Assembly (NCBI GenBank): GCA_028287975.1
Contig: JAQBOP010000392.1
Location: 1-37,799 of the forward strand
Origin: Mucilaginibacter sp.
GTDB taxonomy: Bacteria; Bacteroidota; Bacteroidia; Sphingobacteriales; Sphingobacteriaceae
DNA: 37,799 nucleotides
Reading direction: 5' to 3'
A program made the translations under genes and the position numbers. How positions within the stretch are numbered: position 1 is the stretch's first letter; the number at the start of each line of letters is the position of its first letter. Below, piece by piece: positions 32,026 through 37,799 of this stretch. The notes beneath the pieces were generated by a model. The model ran no database searches. It was not told the DNA's origin and saw only the letters and a program-made list of their open reading frames with translations.

Positions 32026-33426
32026 CTAAAAAGCGTTTTCTTCGCCTTTAACAGCATTCCAAACCGTTAGAAATATTATCTTAAAGTCAAGCAAAAAAGA
32101 CCAATTTTCTAGGTACCATACATCAGCCTCAACGCGTTGAAGCATAGCTTCGGTAGTTTTGGTTTCGCCCCTTAACCCGCAAATCTGCGCATAACCTGTA
32201 ATACCCGGCTTAAGAAAATGCCTTACCATAAATTTGTCAATAAGCTGTGAGTATTGTTCAGTGTGGCTTATCATATGCGGCCTTGGCCCTACAACAGACA
32301 TGTTACCTATTAACACATTAAAAAATTGTGGTAATTCATCCAAACTCGTCCTTCGTAATATAGCACCTAATTTTGTAACACGTGTATCGTTGCGTGTAGC
32401 TTGTTTTTTGTCAGAATCTTGATTTACCCTCATGCTCCTAAATTTATAGCATTTAAAAGGTTTATTATCTCTTCCCGATCTGACTTGCACAAAAAACACC
32501 GGGCCTTTAGAGTTTAATTTTATTAAAACCGCCAGTATTGGCAATAACCAGCTAAAAACAAAAAGAATTATGAACAGTGAAAACAATACATCGAAAATAC
32601 GCTTTAAAAACCGGTTCAACATATTTTCAAGCGGCTCAGGCCTTACTGATATTACAGGTATATGCCCAAAATTTTCTATATAAGTAGGTCTTTTGGCAAA
32701 ATCATAATACTCCGGTACAAATTTAAATCTGATCAAATTTTTATCCGCTTCTATCATCAATTGTTCTACCTGGGATGATTCTGAAACCGGTAAAGTGCAA
32801 AATATTTCATCTATATTATTTGTTTTTACAAATTCCATGCAATCCGAAATACCGCCTGCATATATATCGTTAGGAAGAATCACTTTGGTATCGTCATAAA
32901 AAAAACCTTTTAGTTGATAACCTAATCCCGGATTGCCTGCAAAAAAATGATACAGATCTTGTCCAATATGTCCTCCCCCAACAATAACAAACGTTCTGTT
33001 ATCTATTAAAGCTGCCCGCTCACTCTTACGTATACTTAAAAAAATGAGTTTCCATACACTCAGCAAAAATCCAAATAAAACTAATGAGTATATCAAATAT
33101 TCGCGGGTTATAAAGTACGATTTTGCACCTATTATGATAATTACCGTAAAGCTTGCAATACTTAAAAAAAGAAGATATGTCTTTATTACACTCTGGTAAG
33201 TTTTTATAGAATCCTTATTTAAAACATGTTCGTACAGGCCGGTAATGTTTGCGGCTAACAGCCAAATCAAATTAAAAATCAGTACAATTGGCAAATAATG
33301 ATTACTTGTCCAAAACAAGAAGGTATTATCAGCAAAAATATAAGCTAAAATCATGCTTATGTTAAGTATGATATAGTCAACTGTTAGGTTAATTGCTTTT
33401 ATAAAAGTAGTATATCTGTGAATCAT
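32026..33426 (-). CDS. Undecaprenyl-phosphate sugar phosphotransferase (WcaJ/WbaP type)
   Basis: A 466-residue polyisoprenyl-phosphate hexose-1-phosphate transferase, which starts the repeat unit by moving a sugar-phosphate onto undecaprenyl phosphate. Four N-terminal helices (about 13-32, 45-64, 83-104 and 112-130), a nucleotide-binding-like middle domain with FVIVGGGHIGQDLYHFFAG (about 146-164), a further helix (about 275-305: IFDVLFSLFIILFVFSWLLPILAVLIKL) and the catalytic C-terminal domain: PFKCYKFRSMRVN (K-F-R-S-M), TSLDELPQFFNVLIGNMSVVGPRPH and KPGITGYAQICGLRGET. All are hallmarks of the bacterial sugar transferase family. Often glucose-1-phosphate, but the sugar is not shown here. Its promoter region is the 321-base gap to the right. 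Confidence 0.92.
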   Translation of the reverse strand: MIHRYTTFIKAINLTVDYIILNISMILAYIFADNTFLFWTSNHYLPIVLIFNLIWLLAANITGLYEHVLNKDSIKTYQSVIKTYLLFLSIASFTVIIIIGAKSYFITREYLIYSLVLFGFLLSVWKLIFLSIRKSERAALIDNRTFVIVGGGHIGQDLYHFFAGNPGLGYQLKGFFYDDTKVILPNDIYAGGISDCMEFVKTNNIDEIFCTLPVSESSQVEQLMIEADKNLIRFKFVPEYYDFAKRPTYIENFGHIPVISVRPEPLENMLNRFLKRIFDVLFSLFIILFVFSWLLPILAVLIKLNSKGPVFFVQVRSGRDNKPFKCYKFRSMRVNQDSDKKQATRNDTRVTKLGAILRRTSLDELPQFFNVLIGNMSVVGPRPHMISHTEQYSQLIDKFMVRHFLKPGITGYAQICGLRGETKTTEAMLQRVEADVWYLENWSFLLDFKIIFLTVWNAVKGEENAF

Positions 33427-33747
33427 CAGATTTTATTTACACCAGCCCGAATACAATTTAATTAAACAAACAATGAACAGCACAACACGTCAAATATAAC
33501 AGCCATGGTATAAACTATACTGTCATATCTATCAAAACAATTTTATCATTGTCGATTTTTTAATATTATGGCTTGTTGCTTACAAATATAATACTATTAC
33601 AAGCAGAGTACAATCAAATTTATAAATTTTACTATAGCAAAATGTTTATAAAAAAAATTTATACTTTAACAGAATGATAATAAAATTACTATAGAGAAAT
33701 ATTTATAAAGTTTTTATATAATTTAACTAAATGATAATAAAATATTG
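33427..33747. promoter_or_regulatory. A+T-rich upstream region of the WcaJ-type gene with two -7 boxes and a tandem repeat
   Basis: 321 bases with no gene. On the minus strand, TATATTTG occurs twice: 33491-33498 (leader about 60 bases) and 33583-33590. The second has an ATTG (TTG at 33611-33613) exactly 20 bases upstream, the closest thing to a full -33/-7 promoter in this window. Just above it lies a two-copy 57-bp tandem repeat (33631-33744). Confidence 0.45.
33631..33744. repeat. Two-copy 57-bp tandem direct repeat
   Basis: Copy 1 (33631-33687, starts ACTATAGCAAAATGTTTATA) and copy 2 (33688-33744, starts ACTATAGAGAAATATTTATA) have equal length and agree at about 44 of 57 positions by eye; both end in TGATAATAAAAT. 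Low complexity inflates the match. Confidence 0.6.
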
Positions 33748-34923
33748 TTATAAATGACCATATTTTATGTCATCAACCAGTTGCAAAGGTTCGGTGACTA
33801 AGGTTAAAGGCTCCTTGCCATTATATTTTTCATTTATAAAGCTTTTTATTTCAGAAATAAACACTTTTTCGTCGAAGCTCATAGCATGATTCCTTATAAA
33901 TAAAGGATCAAATTCTAATTGATTAAATTTTTCTACGGCCTCACATAAAGATTCAACTGTTTGACTATCAAAAAAAATCGCTGTTGATTTTAGTGAATTT
34001 TTAACATACGGTATCATTGTCGATTCAATCCCTCCCTTCCCGTATGCAATTACCGGCCTGCCCGACGCATTGGCTTCTAATGGAGTTATACCATAATCTT
34101 CATGCTGTGGAAAAATCAACGCTTTACAGTTAGAATATATGTCCGCCAATTCTTTATTTGACAGGCCAGATTTAAACATAATGTTACTATTGGCCATCGC
34201 TTTCAATTCATCAGCTTTTGTGCCGCTTCCAACAATTATTAATTCCAAGCCCAATTTATTGAAAGCATCAATTGCAAGATCCACCTTCTTATAATATTCA
34301 AACCGTGAAACTAATAAAAAGTACTTTTTGGGTTTATCAGAAATATAAAATTGGCTACATTTTACGTCAGGATGAATGATTTTTACTTCATTCACTTTAT
34401 AGGCTTTTTTAATTTTTTCAACGGTCTCTTTAGAATTGCCTATAAAATAATTTCCTTTTTGCGCTTCTTTTGCATCAATTCGTTTTAAGTATTTTATTAC
34501 CGTTTTAAACACTAATTTTTTTAAACCTTTGGCGTTGATGTATTGGCTGTATGATTCCGGCTCCCAGGCTAATCTAAAAGGAGTATGAGTATACATAAAA
34601 ATTTTAGATGAGCGATCAATGTTTGCGTATTTTGCGCAATGCGTATTTGAAACTATAACGACATCATAACCTGTTACCTTTAAACGTTGCATTGCCCAAA
34701 TACCAAATGGAAAAAATAAAGCGTGCATAATTTTAACACTTTTAGCCAGCATTTGAAATTTGGACGTAATTATGTTAAATTTTTCAAATTCCGGATAGGT
34801 ATCATTTTTAATATAGGCTAACGTATATACGTCTGCTTCAGGAAAAGCTTCAAGCATTGTAAGTACCACTTTTTCTGCCCCCCCCCTTCTAATCAATTCG
34901 TCATGAATAATTGCTACTCTCAT
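33748..34923 (-). CDS. GT4 family glycosyltransferase with G9 tract at its 5' end
   Basis: A 391-residue GT-B glycosyltransferase: MRVAIIHDELIRRGGAEKVVLTMLEAFPEADVYTL is the start of many mannosyl/galactosyl-type GT4 enzymes, with the G-G-A-E-x-V donor loop (about 13-19). FMYTHTPFRLAWEP (about 106-119) is typical, FLLVSRFEYYKKVDLAIDAF (about 202-221) opens the donor domain and FPQHEDYGITPLEANASGRPVIA (E-x7-E, Glu-rich, about 275-297) is the catalytic segment. Codons 13-16 are AGG GGG GGG GCA, producing nine consecutive G on the coding strand in an A+T-rich context. A slip in that tract would shift the frame and destroy the enzyme. Lies alone, 218 bases from the next minus-strand gene. Confidence 0.88.
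   Translation of the reverse strand: MRVAIIHDELIRRGGAEKVVLTMLEAFPEADVYTLAYIKNDTYPEFEKFNIITSKFQMLAKSVKIMHALFFPFGIWAMQRLKVTGYDVVIVSNTHCAKYANIDRSSKIFMYTHTPFRLAWEPESYSQYINAKGLKKLVFKTVIKYLKRIDAKEAQKGNYFIGNSKETVEKIKKAYKVNEVKIIHPDVKCSQFYISDKPKKYFLLVSRFEYYKKVDLAIDAFNKLGLELIIVGSGTKADELKAMANSNIMFKSGLSNKELADIYSNCKALIFPQHEDYGITPLEANASGRPVIAYGKGGIESTMIPYVKNSLKSTAIFFDSQTVESLCEAVEKFNQLEFDPLFIRNHAMSFDEKVFISEIKSFINEKYNGKEPLTLVTEPLQLVDDIKYGHL
34878..34886 (-). repeat. Homopolymer G9 (C9 on + strand) in a glycosyltransferase gene
   Basis: Nine C in a row on the + strand at codons 13-16 of the GT4 gene, in the GGAE motif. Homopolymers of this length are known slippage sites in other phase-variable genes. Confidence 0.9.
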
Positions 34924-34963
34924 TTAATATATATTATTTTACTGTACGCAAAAAACTTTATAT

Positions 34964-34988
34964 CTAAAAGTCTTTATAACACTTTTAG
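34964..34988. other. 8-bp hairpin upstream of a glycosyltransferase gene
   Basis: CTAAAAGT CTTTATAAC ACTTTTAG can form a stem about 40 bases before the GT4 start at 34923. It could be a remote terminator or leader structure; the role is unclear. Confidence 0.3.
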
Positions 34989-35092
34989 GTTTCGTTATGA
35001 GCGACTAATTTCTGTTTGCTTTTATACTGTTTATAACGGCTAGATCAATTCTTCAAAAAAACAATTTAGTAATAAGGTTTTATTAAAGGCTT

Positions 35093-35122
35093 ACAAAAGT
35101 ATTGCTTTTTCAATACTTTTGT
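35093..35122 (-). terminator. Candidate intrinsic terminator downstream of the GT4 gene at 35142
   Basis: A perfect 12-bp stem, ACAAAAGTATTG and CAATACTTTTGT, with a 6-base loop. It lies 19 bases after the stop of the minus-strand GT4 gene (35142). On the minus strand the right half is T-rich (ACTTTTGT), though no clean T-tract follows, so it may also be bidirectional or serve mRNA stability. Confidence 0.6.
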
Positions 35123-35141
35123 TTATTTAAAATAATAAAAA

Positions 35142-36230
35142 CTATGAAAAAATGCTTTCTATTAAATGTAAATGATCTTTTACGGATTTGTCCCAGGTAA
35201 ATTTTGCTGCCTGTTTATTTCCTTTATTTATCAATTCGTTAATCTTTTCATCATTATTAAGTAGTTCTGATATTTTATTATATATATCAGCTACATCAAG
35301 CGGGTCAAAATAGGAAACAGCATCGCCGCATATTTCCGGAATGCAAGTTGTATCCGATGTGGTAACAGGGCAATGATTTGCCATTGCCTCTAATGGCGGT
35401 AACCCAAAGCCTTCATAAATAGATGGAAATATAAATAATTTAGCACTGTTATAAATGCTATCCATGTCACCATCATCTATATATCCGGTAAATATTATAT
35501 TGTTTTTAATCCCGTCATTCACTTCTATAAAATCAAAAAGTTGTTTGTCACCTGTTATAAAACCATCTATTTTTCCGGCTATAACCAATTTATAGTCATT
35601 TTGTAATTGCGGGCTCAGCTGTAGATATGCCTTTAAAAATCTACCCAGATTTTTATGCGGCTTTACATTGCCTACATATAAAAGATACTTATCCGGTAGT
35701 TTATATTTATTCTTAACCATTTCATAATTGTAAACATTTGGGGGCGTATTGACGCCATTATAGATTACCTTAATTTTCCCCTGCTTACAATTCGTGTATT
35801 TTAAAATTTCATTTTTTGAAAAACCAGAAACAGTGATTATTAGATCGCTGACACTGACTGCCTTGTTCATAATCAATCTTGCATATAATTTCTGCTTGGT
35901 TGTTAAAGTATCATAATGGGCTAAATGGTAAACGTCATGGATAGTTACAAGCCTTTTTTTTGCCTTTATGGGTAAAAACGGCACGTTATAGTGTGGTGAC
36001 CAAAACACATCGCATTCAGGAATTATTTTTCTGTAAGATAATTGCTCTTCGATAGAATATATGGGGGCGGTAAAGCTAATAATTTTTGCCCTATCGCTTA
36101 ATTCATGCAATTCTTTTAAATCGCCAAGCAGCGTAAAATCGGCTATTGGAAGTAAGCGGGTAAGCAAATTTTTTAAATATGTACCAATCCCAGAACTGTT
36201 GTACATTCTTGCGTCTACGGTGATATGCAT
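35142..36230 (-). CDS. GT4 family glycosyltransferase
   Basis: A 362-residue GT-B glycosyltransferase: MHITVDARMYNSSGIGTYLKNLL is the family start with the S-G-I-G-x-Y donor loop, VFWSPHYNVPF and LVTIHDVYHLAHYD (about 86-125) follow, and the second domain has KYLLYVGNVKPHKNLGRFLKAY (about 183-204) and PSIYEGFGLPPLEAMANHCPV (E-x7-E, about 277-297). It resembles the enzyme at 19563 in type but lacks the repeat insertion there. It is 7 bases after the acyltransferase gene (36238) and so in its operon; the hairpin at 35093 probably ends transcription. Substrate unknown. Confidence 0.9.
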   Translation of the reverse strand: MHITVDARMYNSSGIGTYLKNLLTRLLPIADFTLLGDLKELHELSDRAKIISFTAPIYSIEEQLSYRKIIPECDVFWSPHYNVPFLPIKAKKRLVTIHDVYHLAHYDTLTTKQKLYARLIMNKAVSVSDLIITVSGFSKNEILKYTNCKQGKIKVIYNGVNTPPNVYNYEMVKNKYKLPDKYLLYVGNVKPHKNLGRFLKAYLQLSPQLQNDYKLVIAGKIDGFITGDKQLFDFIEVNDGIKNNIIFTGYIDDGDMDSIYNSAKLFIFPSIYEGFGLPPLEAMANHCPVTTSDTTCIPEICGDAVSYFDPLDVADIYNKISELLNNDEKINELINKGNKQAAKFTWDKSVKDHLHLIESIFS

Positions 36231-36237
36231 TTTAGAG

Positions 36238-36699
36238 CTATTCTTTTAAATTATGTAACCCAAACACCACTCCGCTTTTTTTTACATCTGATAAAACCAG
36301 TGTATGAGCTCCAATTGTAACATCGTCTACTATTTTTACAGGACCCAATATTGAAGAATTACATCCTATATAAATATTTTTACCCAGTTGTGCGGCTTTG
36401 ATTTCTTTGCTTTCAATTACTCCAATTGTAACGCCTTGAAATATGGTACAATTTGCTCCGATCCGACAACTGCGATGGATTATAATTAAAAATGGGTGCG
36501 GCAACCTTAAACTTGCTAAGGAATTGATATCTTGAAAACTATCCGGATGAATTTCGCAATGATATATCGATTGATTAAGTTTCCTGATTAATTTAAAAGG
36601 AAACTTTACATAAAACTTTTTTTCAAAATACAACGTCATTATTACAATCCTTGCATGAAAAGTATTAATTTTTAATATGCTTTTTAGATCTTTTAACAT
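36238..36699 (-). CDS. Serine acetyltransferase-like hexapeptide acyltransferase (EPS type)
   Basis: A 153-residue protein. Residues about 1-50 are a helical, basic N-terminal part; from about 50 on it shows a left-handed beta-helix with CEIHPDSFQDINSLASLRLPHPFLIIIHRSCRIGANCTIFQGVTIG, the His of LPHPF and the G-A-N-C-T-I-F-Q-G-V-T-I-G core as in serine acetyltransferase CysE relatives, followed by LGKNIYIGCNSSILGPVKIVDDVTIGAHTLVLSDV. Proteins of this size and type are common in exopolysaccharide clusters and probably acetylate a sugar. The true CysE N-terminal domain is missing, so a cysteine-synthesis role is unlikely. It lies 7 bases before the GT4 gene and 23 bases after the polymerase-like gene. 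Confidence 0.82.
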   Translation of the reverse strand: MLKDLKSILKINTFHARIVIMTLYFEKKFYVKFPFKLIRKLNQSIYHCEIHPDSFQDINSLASLRLPHPFLIIIHRSCRIGANCTIFQGVTIGVIESKEIKAAQLGKNIYIGCNSSILGPVKIVDDVTIGAHTLVLSDVKKSGVVFGLHNLKE

Positions 36700-36722
36700 A
36701 TAAAGTAACTTTTATTAAGATA

Positions 36723-37799
36723 TTATAACGCGAGTTGTTTAACCACATTACTTTGATAAATGGCATAGTTTAGGCCAAGCGCAATAAAAACCCATAAAAA
36801 CATTGAATATACAGGTGCAACAGTTAGCATAGCAGATACATTAAATAAAAAACCTGTTATAAACATTTTTCCATATCGACCGCAATTGCGGGCTCGCCAA
36901 AGTTTTCTAAACGATGCGATCAAAAAATAAAATAATGTAAGGCCACCAATTGCTCCCTGTTCACTTAATACTATTGAGAACAAATTTTGTGGGAAAGTGC
37001 CCGGACTGAGGGTTTCGCCAAAAACCTCTATACCCATTTTAAATTCATGCTTATACATATAATAAATGCTATTGCCAACACCCACACCTGTAAGCCAATT
37101 GTCTTTAAAAATTTGCAACCCAATGCCCGAAGTATAACGTCTAAAACTGCCGCTATCTGTAGTATGAGGCGGAGCATTAAAGAAGCTATTTGTTTTAGAA
37201 ATAAAAAAATATTCAAAATATTCATTAAGCTCAAAATGATTGATGATCACAAAACCTGCCGTCACTATAATCACAATAAAAAAAAGAATTGCTGCTTTAG
37301 TTTTAAATGCACTTTTAAAAATGAATGCATTTAAGATTAAAATTAAAGCCAGACCTGCCAAGGTTGTTGAAAATGTAAAAATCAACGATACAATATTTAT
37401 AGCAATTAAAAAGTACCAAAGATTTTTGCTAAACATTTTTTTTGAGTACCAGGCAAATAAACATATCCAGGTTTGATATAAAACATAAAAACTGGGTTCC
37501 TGGGATAATCCCGAACTACGAAAAACATATAGGTGTTTTGCCTGAATAAACGAAGGGAGATATCGTACAGGATCGAAAATTAACATTGCCAACACAGAAT
37601 ACCCTGCTATACAAGTGCCTATAATAACCGTAGTTTTTAAAATTCTTTCAAAGTTTTGATATATGTACAGTGATCCCGTTATTTCATTAAAGGCTGAAAA
37701 ATTAAAGAACATATAGATAAGTTGGAGCAGCGGGAATATATAAAAGTTAAATTTAAAGGACGTTGCCTCAGGATATTTTAAATAAAACCCAGTCGGGTA
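36723..37799 (-). CDS. O-antigen polymerase/ligase-like membrane protein, 5' end outside window
   Basis: The ORF track starts at Met 37712, but the frame stays open to the right edge (upstream residues read YPEATSFKFNFYIFPLLQLIY, also hydrophobic), so the N-terminus is missing. At least 358 residues are visible, with many helices and a loop of the Wzy/ligase type: FRSSGLSQEPSFYVLYQTWI (after a helix, the loop often seen before the active region) and DNWLTGVGVGNSIYYMY (G-x-G-x-G) followed by SPGTFPQNLFSIVLSEQGAIGGL, the typical ligase/polymerase pattern. It is the second candidate of the family in the locus. It is followed by the acyltransferase and the GT4 gene in the same operon. Start site unknown. 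Confidence 0.82.
   Translation of the reverse strand, partial: YPTGFYLKYPEATSFKFNFYIFPLLQLIYMFFNFSAFNEITGSLYIYQNFERILKTTVIIGTCIAGYSVLAMLIFDPVRYLPSFIQAKHLYVFRSSGLSQEPSFYVLYQTWICLFAWYSKKMFSKNLWYFLIAINIVSLIFTFSTTLAGLALILILNAFIFKSAFKTKAAILFFIVIIVTAGFVIINHFELNEYFEYFFISKTNSFFNAPPHTTDSGSFRRYTSGIGLQIFKDNWLTGVGVGNSIYYMYKHEFKMGIEVFGETLSPGTFPQNLFSIVLSEQGAIGGLTLFYFLIASFRKLWRARNCGRYGKMFITGFLFNVSAMLTVAPVYSMFLWVFIALGLNYAIYQSNVVKQLAL

Noticed and set aside
33631-33744. Tandem repeats as CRISPR or origin iterons
   Set aside because: Two directly adjoining imperfect copies without spacers and no replication gene nearby.
36238-36699. CysE serine acetyltransferase for cysteine synthesis
   Set aside because: Lacks the CysE N-terminal domain and lies in a polysaccharide operon; a sugar acyltransferase fits better.

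Overview
The window reads as a chromosome segment of a Bacteroidota bacterium, most likely Sphingobacteriaceae and close to Mucilaginibacter or Pedobacter. The reasons are the short 286-residue RpoD-type sigma factor, intergenic -7 boxes of the form TAnnTTTG, the absence of Shine-Dalgarno sequences before most starts, and families typical of the phylum (outer-membrane Wzi proteins with a WWGPG motif, DUF922, a pRiA4b ORF-3-like protein, a multi-SLBB export protein). No tRNA, rRNA or CRISPR array was seen. The genus is an inference from recognition; no search was possible.

Region 1 (1-13.3 kb) is a housekeeping and accessory mixture: a truncated membrane acyltransferase, a TsaC/YrdC-type threonylcarbamoyl-AMP synthase, a coupled pair (internally duplicated membrane protein plus DyP-type peroxidase), a secreted class C beta-lactamase-like hydrolase, a DoxX-like protein, an RpoD-type sigma factor, a REP-associated tyrosine transposase (RAYT) broken by one stop codon, a secreted DUF922 putative metalloprotease, CCA-adding enzyme, a pRiA4b ORF-3-like protein and MiaA. 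The spaces between these genes are crowded with palindromic repeats: one REP family that flanks the RAYT and caps a roughly 500-bp nested palindrome, and a second, unrelated family (two inverted hairpin pairs) in front of miaA, where the 5' end of miaA has been partly duplicated.

Region 2 (13.2-37.8 kb) is a large surface-polysaccharide (capsule/exopolysaccharide) locus that continues past the window. It holds rmlA and rmlD, a Wzx-like flippase, two Wzy/ligase-like membrane proteins, several GT4 and one GT2 glycosyltransferases, two left-handed beta-helix acyltransferases, a sugar-nucleotide SDR, the Wza-like and Wzz-like export pair, two tandem Wzi-like outer-membrane proteins with a small lipoprotein, and the initiating undecaprenyl-phosphate sugar transferase (WcaJ type). 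The working model is: WcaJ loads the first sugar on undecaprenyl phosphate, the glycosyltransferases extend the repeat unit, acyltransferases decorate it, Wzx flips it, Wzy polymerises it with Wzz controlling length, Wza exports it and Wzi retains it at the surface. Gene orientation switches repeatedly and convergent genes overlap by a few bases, so the locus looks like a mosaic assembled in blocks; the right end (from about 33.4 kb) is visibly richer in A+T.

The most unusual signals are not genes: the RAYT/REP system with a non-autonomous nested palindrome, the two REPIN-like elements whose hairpin loops co-vary, a 74-bp palindromic element inserted in frame inside a glycosyltransferase gene, and a run of nine G near the start of another glycosyltransferase gene that could act as a phase-variation switch.
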